Part shown: in pieces, positions 1 through 11,186 of the stretch
How the letters are laid out: the number at the start of each line of letters is the position of its first letter
How positions within the stretch are numbered: the first letter of the stretch is position 1
The notes under the pieces: model-generated
What the model saw: only the letters and a program-made list of their open reading frames with translations
Databases searched by the model: none
What the model was told of the DNA's origin: nothing
Assembly (NCBI GenBank): GCA_958496175.1
Contig: OY292275.1
Coordinates: 32,069,701 to 32,133,700 of the forward strand
DNA from: Sisyra terminalis
Lineage: Eukaryota > Arthropoda > Insecta > Neuroptera > Sisyridae
DNA: 64,000 bases
Direction: 5' to 3'
Position numbers and translations under genes: made by a program

Positions 1-61
1 TCATCAACAGTAATTGACTCTTGTGAATAACTAGCAGAACCAAGCGGTAGAGATGAACTGT
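1..61 (-). other. candidate internal or alternative exon of DIP2
   Basis: On the minus strand an AG acceptor (bases 62-63) is followed by an open stretch running off the window edge. Read in the phase left by DIP2 exon 1 it begins SSSLPLGSASYSQE and stays open. The phase (1) fits and the base composition is less AT-rich than its surroundings. It does not encode the GDITQKGYEKK segment that normally follows exon 1 in the family, so it would be an alternative or later exon. A chance open stretch of this length is quite possible. Confidence 0.28.
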
Positions 62-1886
62 CTGAACCGATGAATATTTACATAGTCCAGTAGAAAGAAG
101 ACTCAACAAAAAACCATTGGAAAAACGGAGTAATCTAAAAGTTCAGTTTCCTAAATTTTATAAAATTGCCTTCAAATACTTGACTTTTTAGGAACTTCTG
201 CTCTATTTTTGAATTATTATTTTCAAAGAATACTCAAATAGTTAACCATTAGAGGAATAGAATGGAAGGAAAACGATTAAATGGTTCAAGTCTTAAAATT
301 AATTTTTTCTAAAAAGGTTTAGACTTAAATATTTATTTTCTATATTGTAATCGTCTATTACTCTAATAAAATGATCCATTACTAATGAAACTGAAATAGT
401 GAGAAACGAGCTTTACCATATAAGGCTTAGTTTATTTAATTATGAACATAAAATAATAATTTTACTTTAGTGAATTTTTTAAATTAAAACCGTTTAAAAT
501 TTAAAATATGAGAAAAATCAAAAATTGCATCTTTGTAGAAACAACTATGCCTCATTGTTGTGGTATTTCTTTAATTTATAGCTTCATATTATATTTTAGA
601 CAATATATCTAAGAGTATTTAATTGTTTATTGGTAACTAAAAGCATTGCAATTCCTTTGAACAATCATATTTTCATTTTAGTAAACAAATTGTTCCCTTA
701 TAATTTATAAGACTTTTAATAGTAGCAAAACAAATTAAATACGAAACAATACTCTTAAATCGCTTATGTAATTTAAACTTTTAAATAATAGCTCATCTGT
801 AATAAAATATTAATTACATAATTACTTTAATTAATTGAAGTATTTAACTTTCCAATTTGCTGAATAATGACTTTTACAAACTGGAAACAAATAAACTTTG
901 GAAAATCATTTTTAAAGGCAATTTTTGTAACCAAGTTTGAAAGTTTCAAAGTTTCAATCCCACAATTTTCATTCCAAATTATTACTTTATGATACCTGTA
1001 TATTGAAGGGAAAAAAATGAAAATTACCGGTAAAAAAATTTAAATAGAATTTTCAAGTGCAATGTTATAAAAAAAGTATATTTTCGAGATAATTTCAAGA
1101 AAGAAAATAGTATCAGACACAAAAAATGAACGAAAAGTCGTTTCTATTACGCAACGCTAACAAGACACCGCCTTTCCCCGCAAACAGGTGCAATGATTTT
1201 CTTACGATTTTTTTTTTAAATTTGAATTAAAATACTATAAAAGCGTTTATTAATTAGGCATGGTATCTAATTACAAATTATGTATTTTATCATTTTCAAA
1301 AAACGATAACTAAGGAAAATAATTTTATGCTAACACAGAAATTATTGTCGGGTCTGCTCACAAAAGTGTAAATATACCTAACATTAAATAAGTAAATAAA
1401 CACGTGTCATTGGAAAACAAAATAAGTTCCGGAATAAAAAAATCATGTGAGATATATTCAGTGAATCTTGAAATATAAATCTCGACAGGAGATCGAGTCG
1501 CTAATTTTAATTTTTGATTTTTTTTTGCAAAAATATTTAAGTATTTTTTTTTCTGAGTAGATGTTAGTTACGAAACTTCGCAAAGTTGAAGTATTAATTA
1601 CCCGGTACTTTAAGTATTAATTTTTTTAAATAAAATACCCCTAAAAATATTATAGGATCTGTCAAATTGGGATGTGTCATGCAGTCAAAATAATGTATGT
1701 TTTTGCTAAAAATAACAGAAAACGACCATCGTTTGAATAATACACAAATGAATCGAATTTATATATCAACATAAACACAACATGATAATGAAAAATTAAA
1801 TACTAGCATTGATATTGTGAAGTAAATAAGGGATGATAGTGGTGCAGTCAATGCACGCATAAACATCGGCAGTGGTCAAAGTTTAC
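62..1886 (-). other. DIP2 first intron
   Basis: AT-rich sequence between the DIP2 first exon donor (GTAAAC, minus strand) and the tentative next exon. I see no coding segment or clear mobile element in it. Confidence 0.5.
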
Positions 1887-1971
1887 CTTCAGATAATTCA
1901 AGATCGAGCTCAGCCAGCTTCTCCCGCACATCTTCTGGTAAAATTGAAATGTCAATATTTAAATCTGCCAT
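1887..1971 (-). CDS. DIP2: DIP2 (disco-interacting protein 2), first coding exon, partial
   Basis: The exon encodes 28 residues beginning MADLNIDISILPEDVREK and ending AELDLELSE, then a phase-1 donor (G|GTAAAC). This is the start of the DMAP1-binding domain of DIP2 proteins, where the core AELELELSEG is strongly conserved from flies to man. DIP2 proteins are large, carrying two acyl-CoA-synthetase-like (AMP-binding) domains after this segment; those exons lie outside the window. An in-frame ATG four codons upstream (1981-1983) could add MCTT, but the second ATG matches the family start. The gene is head to head with syntaxin-17, 540 bases away. Confidence 0.85.
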
Positions 1972-1983
1972 CGTTGTACACAT

Positions 1984-2511
1984 TTTATTTAATAAAACAC
2001 AACACTAAAAATCAAATCATCACAACCACACACTTGTAATCGACCGAACACATTCAGCCATTTTAACTCACTTTATAATAAGTGCTTTGGCCAATGCCTA
2101 CAGCAAAACTCTCTCTATTCATATATCTCAAATGCGTGATACCCTGTGTTCAAACCGTTTATTGTCACAACTTTTATCATTAACAGAGGGCAGCAACTTT
2201 CAGCCAATTTAAGCCTAGCGAGAAATGTCACAAAACTTTGACAGTTATTACAAGCATGCGCATAAAAATAAATTCCAGAGACTTGATTTCAATAAACATA
2301 AGAACAAGCTCTTTGAATGAACAAAGACAGGAAATATATGATTCATAATGTTAAAGAAAAATACAAAACAACTACAATCATCATATAAAACGACGTATAA
2401 GTTAATCGCACCCTTATATTATGACGTTTTAACTAATCTATTTGTCAAAAGAAAAATTGTTTATATCTGCCTTAATTTTGATCTTAAATATTCTAGCTTA
2501 AATTATTTGTA
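1984..2511. promoter_or_regulatory. shared DIP2/Stx17 promoter region
   Basis: A spacer of about 530 bases separates the divergent starts of DIP2 (minus) and Stx17 (plus), so both promoters must lie here. It is somewhat less AT-rich than neighbouring introns. I see no convincing TATA box. The assignment is by position only. Confidence 0.45.
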
Positions 2512-5500
2512 ATGGAATCGTGTACTGAGAAACTATCTTTTAAACAAGTAGAAATTCCATTAAATAAATTTCATGAAGTGATTCCACAATATATATCAAA
2601 ACTTCAGGAACATAAACAAAATTTACAAAGAGTAAGTAAAAGCATTGCTCTGTGTATTGTTTATAAAAGATATTAAAACTTATGTTTAATTTTATCTTAT
2701 CGAAATATAGTTTTTTATTGTGTAATTCATTTTGCAAAATTGTATAGCTTCCGAATAGTTGTTAGTTATATTATTACAACAAATTATTGCTAGTTGTTAA
2801 TTAAAAAGAAATCATTATATACCTAAATAAAAATATTCAACAACTACTTAGCATGGCACAATGTTTCATCTGCAATTCCTACTTCTTTAAATACTAATCG
2901 AGTTTTTATGGCTTTTATATCAATTTCATTTCATTATCTATTTACACCTTTCCTATTTACTGTATGCATCACCAGAATATAATCCAGAGTATCTTCCAGA
3001 CCTTATTGTCCTTTTTTTAAACTTATTTTGAATTTATTTTTTATTTTCTTATTGCCTTTATTTTGCAAAATTTACTTACATTTTCTCATTTGTTCCTAAA
3101 TTCAACGTAGGTGAATCAAAACTATTTTATTTTCAAACATTAAATGTAGAAAATGAAAATAAGTGACTGTCAAAATTGGAGTCATATAAAAAAAAAATCA
3201 TATTTCTTAAAAATAATTTAAAAAATGATATCCTTGTGTCATTAAAGGATTAAAATGGCCTTAAATGATTTGTACGTATATGTTTTTGTTCAAGAAATAT
3301 CCCAATTTTTACCCAAAAAATGTCCTTATCTTACCAAAATCTCAGTATAATTATTATTACAATACAAACAAAAAAACATGTTTTCTATCTGAAACATAAA
3401 TTTTTAAATTTGGTTCTTTTCGAAATGCTTCATGAATTTTTTTAAGATTTTAGTTTAACAGTGTATAGTATTTTTATGCTTTTTATTAGCTTAAATTTTT
3501 ATTTATTTATTGAATTTAAATTGAAAATATTTTATTTTTAAGAATCAAGGAGCCTGATGAAGTTACGATAAGAAACGAAACGTAGCTAATTGAATAATAA
3601 AAATATTAAATAAAAAAAACCGATCTTAAAAAACCTGAATTGTCTTCTTATTTAAAAAAATAAAAGTTGAGATCTGAATTTTATCATCTAATATTTTTTA
3701 TGTATTTTGATAAAATTGTATTTGTTAATATATTTTAGCTTTTAGTGTGCCGTAGAATTCCAGGAAGAATTTAGTGAAATTTTGGTGTGTCATAGATGAA
3801 AAAAGGTTGCAGGGCACTGCAATAATATTCCCATATCTTTTAAGTTCACGAACGGGATATTACCATTAACATTTTTTATAATGGCAAAGTAATAGTTAGT
3901 TTATATTAATTTTAAATGTTGCAATACATCAAGTTTTCTGCAAACATATTTGTAAAGTTCTAACCCTGAAACAGTTTTTTTACTCTTTTCTTAAAAAAAC
4001 TTTCTTGTTAAGAAAAACTGTATCGGAAAGAAAAAATATTAAGATTTTCTACTATTATATTTTGTTTATATTAAATATTGTATCAATGTCAACTCCCCAA
4101 AAACTATACAGTTTTGTAGTGGACAATATGGGCGATATGGGTATATTGGGTATGATCAATAACTCGGAAACCAAAAAGATCCAACGACATTTAAAAGTCA
4201 ATATCTAGTCCGGTGATGGCAAACCCATAACCTTTTTAAAAACGGCTTTTCAAAAATACAAAATTCAAATGAAATCATTAAATTCCACAAAAGTAATGAA
4301 TTTTTAGCTAAATAAACTCATTTACCTGCATTAGTTTTACCTACATTACATACATACATTCAACTACATTAGTTTAGAAGAACTTTTAAACAAATTTCAG
4401 ACATAAGTACTAATTTTTATTTTCAACAAACATTTTTAAAAACAGATTTTCATGAAAAACAATTGATTTTGTCTGCAGTTTTAGAAATAAAAAGCATGTT
4501 TTCTATCTGAAACATAAACGTTTAAATTTGGTTCTTTCCGAAATGTTTCATGAATCTTTTTAAGATTTTAGTTTAAGAGTGTATAGTATTTTTATGCTTT
4601 TTATTAGCTTAAACTAATTAATTTACTTAAAATAACTTCTTATTCTAAGTGAAAAACGAGTGCGTTTTTAAACAAGTACAATGGGTTTTGTACCGGGATA
4701 TAATTTTGTAAACATAAGCTTAAAGCAAAACTTAATTATTGTTTTTTGTTTTTATTTAATAATTTGCTTCCTATAATAAATTCTTTAAATTTTTAAATTT
4801 GATCTCTTTTTTTCAGTATTTACTAGCCAGTGACTGGGACCGCATTAGAATAGAACAAGGCAACGCAAATAAACTAATAAAACAATTAAACTTATTGATA
4901 TATGAATTAGATCAACTAAGACTGCAAGTTAAGAATGAAGATATTGATAAATTTGATCGTAGAACTTTTAAATTGAAAGATAAAATTCAGAATATTATTA
5001 GAGAATATTTAGATTTAATGAGTAAAAGAAATATTACTTTCAATGCTGAAAATGATGAAGAATCAAATAGCAAACCCACTACCCCCGAGCAACTTCAAAT
5101 ACAAGATCAAATAACAACATCACAATTAGAAGAAATTGAAAGAAAGAAGGCATGTTTACAAGCTACAGAGCAACTTCAAGTTGATTTAGAAGATTTACAA
5201 TCATCATTTCTTCAATTACACACTATAGTTCATGAACAAGGAGAAACTATAAATGTAATTGAAGATAATGTGGAATCTGCGGCCGAAAATGTTTCTGAAG
5301 GAAGAAAATGGATAGCAAAGGCTGCAAAGTAAATATAATTTAGTTTATTTCATCTTAAATATATTGAAATGTATGAAATATATTGTTTCATTTCAGGTAT
5401 AACTCTTTGCTCAGTCCAATAGGAGGGGCAGTTATAGGTGGATGTATCGGTGGTCCCATTGGCTTACTTGTTGGACTCAAAGTAGCTGGTTTGACGACAG

Positions 5501-5631
5501 TCGGCTGCGGTTGCTTAGGTTTTTTTGGAACGATGGCTTTAAAAAATAAAGAGAATGAAAATAAAATTGACGATCTAACACCCGAAGTTCTTGAAGATTC
5601 AAATACTAAAGCAGATAGTAACGTTATTTGA
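2512..5631 (+). CDS. Stx17: Syntaxin-17, complete
   Basis: Three exons: 2512-2631, 4817-5328 and 5397-5631 (phases 0 and 2), giving 288 residues against about 300 in man. Syntaxin-17 is the Qa-SNARE recruited to completed autophagosomes, where it pairs with SNAP29 and VAMP7/8 to drive lysosome fusion. The N-terminal half is a helical, coiled-coil-rich Habc-like region. A SNARE motif follows at about residues 165-211; Q181 is the likely zero-layer glutamine. The hallmark tail at about 218-260 is a glycine-zipper double hairpin (IGGAVIGG, IGGPIGLL) that anchors Stx17 in the outer membrane. The junction AAK|YN matches the vertebrate protein. AATAAA lies at 5770-5775. Intron 1 (2.2 kb) holds a direct repeat and a hammerhead-like motif. 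Confidence 0.93.
3373..3495 (+). repeat. direct repeat, copy 1, in Stx17 intron 1
   Basis: About 120 bases, starting near acatgttttctatctgaaac and ending near tttttattagcttaa. It matches 4490-4614 at roughly 90% by eye. The two copies lie in the same orientation 1.1 kb apart in one intron, so they are either a local duplication or two insertions of one dispersed element. Confidence 0.8.
3552..3590 (+). other. hammerhead-ribozyme-core-like motif
   Basis: The motif CTGATGA (3554-3560) is followed by a possible short stem (GTT...AAC) and then GAAAC (3577-3581), the order of the conserved hammerhead core CUGANGA-stem II-GAAA. I cannot trace a convincing stem III and cleavage site. Similar motifs are common in arthropod retroelements (Penelope-like and related). 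It sits just after direct-repeat copy 1, so it may be part of a degraded retroelement. Confidence 0.3.
4490..4614 (+). repeat. direct repeat, copy 2, in Stx17 intron 1
   Basis: This is the second copy of the roughly 120-base repeat at 3373-3495. It differs by scattered substitutions (for example ttcatgaatctttttaag against ttcatgaatttttttaag). It lies about 200 bases upstream of Stx17 exon 2. Confidence 0.8.
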
Positions 5632-6990
5632 TGTTCGTTGATGTAGATTTGGTTCGATATATAAATATTACAATACCTACTGAATAATTATCGATCTTAA
5701 TCGTACTTTTGTTTAACAAAAAGTGAAAACTTTGCACTGTGATTGAACTTTTCTTTTATTTCAAAAAAGAATAAATGATTTTGTTTTATTTGTTATTTAT
5801 GCGATACATAATTTGATATACATCGGTTTCAATTTAATACTAAGCAACTATTTTTTTAATACTTTTGAAGATTGATAAAAGTCGTTTCAAAAATTTTAAA
5901 ACAATTTTGACCAATTCTTAAAAGTAATTAAAATTCAGTTATACAGTTTCTTATTAAGATTGATTAAATGATTCAAAAATATGTTAGTGTTTTACCTAAT
6001 TTTTTAACAGCACGCTTAAATACGGTACTCCGTTGTAAAAAACCTGATAATAACCGAAATTTTATGTCAATGATTTAAATTATGGTGAATCATCATTCAG
6101 TTATTGGTAAATTTGTAGTTGAATTCTTACGTTATTGTATAAAACCTTTAATAATTAAGATTCACGCTCATTATTTTAATTTTCAAATTTTTTAAAACAT
6201 AATTATAGTAACCAACAGGTCACAACAGAAAAGAAAAATAAACGCTGGTTATGTATATTTTAATGTACAGAAATCCATTCTAAAGCTTTGTTACGTATTC
6301 AAGAATAATTAATTGCACTTTCTTTAAAGTTGTTATAGAAAAATTCAATGTTAATGTACACTTACATTACTATATTTGGAACAATATTTTTATTTCAAAA
6401 AAAAAATGCTTTCAGAAGTTATTATACAGTAACTTCTTTGTAAGAGAAAGTAAAAATTTTATTAAACATTCAGAAATAAAGTTGCATGTTAAATAAATGG
6501 AAGAGCAGTGTAGAAAACTGTAGTTCGAAAATTTTCGTCTCTAGATTTGTTTTAATTTTGTAAAATCATAAATATTCTTTGATTTATCAACCATTAATGA
6601 ATAATTTGTGTACGCTTTTAAAATCAACATATTTATTCACTTCGAAAACCGCATAACACGAGACTAAATTTTTTACTTGATTTGGAGCTAAAGTTCCTAC
6701 TAGTGACGAAACTGAATGTGAATTGAAAATATAAAGTGGCCTTGAAAATCTAGCTCCCAAAATAGCACATGATTTAATCTAATAGTTTCTCAAAGATCAT
6801 AAAACAATAAAGTTTCCAAAATAGATGAAATGATTTTTTGAAAAACCTGAATATTTCTGTTAATTGTAGTTCCTGTACATCCCTTTAGTTATTAACAGTA
6901 AGATCATAAGTTTTTTTAACTAAAAAACTACATATTTCTAAATACCCCTGCTCGTCCATTATTTCCTTTTAATCCACGAACAGTCTAGTC

Positions 6991-7362
6991 CAAAGTTCCC
7001 CAAACTTTTTTGTGTCGTAGACCCCTTGCCATGTTTTTCCGTGTTGGGTAGACCCCCTACTTACCTGATATTGATTTCCTGTAAATTTCTAACTGCAGTG
7101 AAGTTTAGTATTAAAACCTTAAAGTAAAAACATAGGTACTTTTATAACTTCATAGGTACTTTTATAAATAATGTATATGTCTTGATATTATAAGATAGTA
7201 TGATATAAGTAAATAGGTACTATCAGTGTATGTGTTGGGATCCACTATCGTGGACCCCCATTTTCATTTCATGGATCCCCAAATTTTTTTTCGCTGACGT
7301 AGACCCCTTGCAGGTTGTCATAGACCCCTAGAGGTCGATATAGACCACTTTGGGAATCACTG
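6991..7362. mobile_element. hAT-like MITE, 372 bp, perfect 8-bp duplication
   Basis: The element is flanked by identical 8-bp copies of gtctagtc (6983-6990 and 7363-7370). Its left end (caaagttccccaaac) and the reverse complement of its right end (cagtgattcccaaag) form diverged terminal inverted repeats. An 8-bp duplication with a CAGTG-type end is typical of hAT transposons. Inside, the short motif tagacccc and variants recur about six times. There is no transposase, so it is non-autonomous. Confidence 0.82.
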
Positions 7363-7949
7363 GTCTAGTCAAACCCTTAAGTACTTTAACCAATTCTGCT
7401 AACTTAACTTCTAGGCCTGACTAAATTCAATCCCTTTAGATTGCTTGTAGAGTCTATTTATTACAACAATACTTATCTTATGTAACAATTTTGTTTAAAT
7501 TGAGTATTGACGTGCTGTTACAACAAAATTGTAAACGCTAACTTGTGAGATTTTAAATTTGTTTTAATAAGAAAAATGGGTTGAGCTAGATGGCGTTTTA
7601 AATTTTATATTTTTTAAAATAGCTAATTATTTGAATTGTTTAATATTTTATACCATTTTTAGAAAAGAAAAATGTAAATAATATAGAGAAATAAAAAGAC
7701 GTATTGCTTAAAATTGGTTTCAAATCCATAACTTTGAATTCTTTTTCTGACATGAAAGAAATTTTATGGTTCTTTAAGTTACTAAAGCTGATTATATAAT
7801 ATTAAATTTTACTTAATACTCATTAGAGGCATAGTGTGTAGAATTAATTATTTCGTTGAAACTATTCCATGTTAAAAGTATAGTTTTTAAAGTAAATTTA
7901 GATAAAAAATCATAAATGGATTTTTGAACAATATTGTATTCTCACAAAG

Positions 7950-8052
7950 TTGGTAGAGAAAAGAGTGATAGGAAACCTGAAAAGCGAGCAACAAAAAAAA
8001 AGAAAGATAAACATGGTCGGTTTACAGACGCACTTCGAAAAGACTATGAAAG
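7950..8052 (+). other. possible orphan coding exon, lysine-rich
   Basis: An AG acceptor (7948-7949) and a GGTAACT donor (8053 on) bracket an open stretch that reads GREKSDRKPEKRATKKK and then KDKHGRFTDALRKDYE. Codon use looks protein-like, but there is no in-frame ATG, the upstream pyrimidine tract is weak, and I recognise no family. It could be an exon of an unresolved gene or a fragment of a retro-inserted coding sequence. A TAA follows directly if the donor is not used. Confidence 0.22.
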
Positions 8053-8862
8053 GTAACTCATTTTTCACAATTGATTTTTCAATTTTTCCACATATTCTGT
8101 TCTATTCTATATTGTATATTTAATACTTATGCATGTTTATTTCGCTCCAAAGTCAGAAATATAATTTTATAAGTGTAATAATAAGGTTATTAATAGTAAA
8201 TATTTTTTTAGAAATAAATATCAACTGAATTTGTACACTGATTAAATGTATCCCGAAAGAATACAACGACTAATTATATTGCGTAACAATGAAATAAAAT
8301 TTACAGAATGTTTATTTGTATAAAATTTAAGGATGTAGCAACGGATAAAATTTCGTTAAAACTTGAACGAAATTATAGCCTTTTGGACAAATGATCATCA
8401 TCAAATTAGTTGAAATTAGTTATTAGCATTATTAGATACGGTAGGTATAAAAACTTTATATTTAAAAATACATTTTTTTATTTTTTTTGTGAATAACCAA
8501 ACAGTGCGTTGGGCAAGAAAATAATAATTTAAAAATACCGAACATACCAAAGCATGTAAAACAAAGGCCAACAAAGACAAATTAGCACAAAGGGCTAAAT
8601 AGGCGAAATATCCTGAAAATTTAAAATTAAATTCGTAATTGTTTCATTGGTTCCTGCGGATGTTACACTTTTTTGCACTCATTTACAACTATTTGCAATT
8701 GTCTACACTAACCTGCCCCCAACTGCACACATCAACACACATACACATACACCTGCAAGATTTACTAGTAGTGTCTGCTAGTGTCAAAATAAATTACAAT
8801 TGTCAAAAATACTATTAAAATATATGTTTTATAATAGTATTTTCTTTTTCTAGTTTTTCAAA

Positions 8863-9641
8863 ATGATAAAATTATTTTCATTAAAACAACAAAAAAAAGA
8901 TGGTGAAGCCACACCAAGGGCTGGTAATCAAAAAAAAGCCTCAGCAGCACAATTGCGAATTACAAAAGGTTACATTTTGTACTAATATTTTAGTATTACA
9001 GCTGTACTTATTGTTAATGTTACTTACTTTCTTTCATTTTCCAGATATCAATGAATTAAATCTCCCAAAAACTTGTTCTACTGAATTTCCTGATCCGGAT
9101 GATTTACTCAATTTCAAGCTGCTTATTTGCCCAGATGAGGTATAACTGTTAATGAGAAAAAAAATTTTTCTTTATCTTTTTATTATTTTAGGGTTTCTAT
9201 CGAACAGGGAGATTTATATTCAGTTTCAAAGTGGGCCCAAATTATCCTCACGAACCACCAAAAGTAAAATGCGAAACACAAGTTTACCATCCAAACATAG
9301 ATCTAGATGGAAACGTCTGCCTTAATATACTTCGCGAAGACTGGAAGCCAGTACTTACAATTAACTCAATAGTTTACGGTTTACAATATCTTTTTCTGGT
9401 AAATATGATAAAAGAAGTCATTTTTCCAAATTTTGAATATTATTAATATATTATATTGCAACAAAATGGATGTTTTATCAAATTGTATTTTTTAATATAG
9501 GAACCGAATCCTGAAGATCCACTGAATAAAGAAGCAGCTGAAGTTTTGACAAACAATCGTCGTCTTTTCGAGTCGAATGTTCAGAAAGCTATTCGTGGAG
9601 GTTACATAGGCTCAGTTTATTTTGATCGTTGTTTAAAGTAA
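8863..9641 (+). CDS. Ubc12: NEDD8-conjugating enzyme UBE2M/Ubc12, complete
   Basis: Four exons: 8863-8968, 9045-9139, 9192-9398 and 9501-9641, giving 182 residues (183 in man). This E2 accepts NEDD8 from the NAE1-UBA3 E1 and passes it to cullins, switching on cullin-RING ubiquitin ligases. The N-terminal tail [12 protein letters not shown], which docks in UBA3, is present. The KASAAQLRI segment, the UBC-fold [19 protein letters not shown] and the C-terminal [14 protein letters not shown] also match. The catalytic cysteine is C110. Introns are only 52-102 bases. AATAAA starts 25 bases after the stop (9666-9671). It lies tail to tail with importin-7. Confidence 0.97.
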
Positions 9642-11186
9642 TGTTAATGGAAACTATGAATCACTAATAAAATAAGCTATTACAATATTCCCTTTGTTAT
9701 ATATTTACTATATCTTTTGAAACTGTTAATATAGTTTCATTTTTTTATAACATGTCATAATTTTAATATAATTAACTGAAACTAAACTTCTTAAAAGTAT
9801 GTTTGTCACTTCCATTTTCCGTATAGGTTTTTCGATTTTTATTATTGAGTTAAGTATCTATTTATTGTTTCAATATAATCGCGTTTAGCTTGTGCACTTT
9901 AAATCGATTTTAATGCAATAGAAGATAGAATTCTAAGTAAAATTTAATTTATGTGATGGTCGAAATTTATTTTTTCTTAGTTAAAAATCATGTAAGTTAT
10001 TATTCATGAAAAAAATATATTGTAAAAGAATTTGAAGAAATACATCACGTATTTTGATATATTTGTTTTTACTGCTCCAAATTCCATGTACTTACCTTTA
10101 TCTTTTGGGATGTAATTTTTTAACACTAAAAAAAACACAAAAAAAATTTTACAATGGCATTTTAATATAAAGATACATATTTTCATTTGCATAGTATCAA
10201 GAAAGAATATTTTTTAATTAAGAGAAATAAAAAATGAAAGTTTTGAAATTAGAAACAAGTTCCTGTATAAGTTTTATGAATAATTTTCTGTAAGCATTCA
10301 TCCGAAAGGCACTTTCCATTCATAATTTTCCTGATTTTCACATTCATTATATTTCTAATATTAACAAATGCATTTTATTTTTAAATGAGAAGGTATATTA
10401 CAAATAAACATACAAAACTGATTTTTCAACGTTGCAAAATTTACAATTATAGATTATTGTGGAAATATGTTTCGAAATAATTGTCTAACATAACGATTGT
10501 GAAATCAAAATATTACATTATTAAATAATCAACAAAAAATTGATATTATTCAATATAAACATTCTTAGACACAGTATGTGTGATTTTGCATAATTTAATG
10601 TTCTATCTTTATTTTACAATTGAACTCCATGAAGTGTTTTCATTTATCACAAGTTATCTGTTTCGTAAAAATACAATTTTAATTCATAATTTTATCATCA
10701 TATACAAACAATAGATGGAAAAGAGTAACATCAAACATTCTAATCATTTACTTTATTAACTTGCACTACTGAAAAAAGCGCAATGTTTTATTTCCAAAGT
10801 TTCATAAAATTGACGCTCAATGAAATTTTATTTATGTAACATTTTAATATCATACTGGACTCCATATTAAAAAATTATCTGCTATAAATGAAAATGTATA
10901 GTTTTCAAATAATAAAATGTTATTTTAATTTCAATAGATAACCCATTAATTAGAAATAAAATAAATAAAGAAATTATAAGCTAAAATCTAATTATGTAAA
11001 CGTGGGATAAAGCATCGTATTATACGTAATTATGACAATTTATTATTTTACAAAATATATACGGACACATGCTTGTTTTCTGGTACGATATATTGTTCTT
11101 TCTGTAGTTACAAAATACACTTGGAACTTCTTTGAAGACTTCTTAAACTTATCACCACAAAAGTTTAGTACTTAATTTTTGGATTA
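9642..11186. other. UBE2M-IPO7 tail-to-tail spacer
   Basis: 1.5 kb of AT-rich sequence between two convergent genes, holding both 3' untranslated regions. An AATAAA for importin-7 on the minus strand lies at 11039-11044. I see no gene and no clear mobile element. Confidence 0.6.

Larger units (their letters stand above)
5632..8862. other. Stx17-UBE2M intergenic region
   Basis: 3.2 kb of AT-rich sequence. It holds the Stx17 polyadenylation signal (5770-5775), a hAT-like MITE (6991-7362) and a short exon-like lysine-rich open stretch (7950-8052). I recognise no other gene. The UBE2M promoter must lie near 8650-8860, where a less AT-rich patch rich in aca/cac runs occurs. Confidence 0.5.

Noticed and set aside
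4005..4208. 67-residue frame in Stx17 intron 1
   Set aside because: Lies wholly between phase-matched Stx17 exons, with no splice signals of its own and no known motif.
9231..9446. Open frame that looks like a truncated E2 enzyme
   Set aside because: It is UBE2M exon 3 reading through its donor into the intron; the missing C-terminus is exon 4 at 9501-9641.
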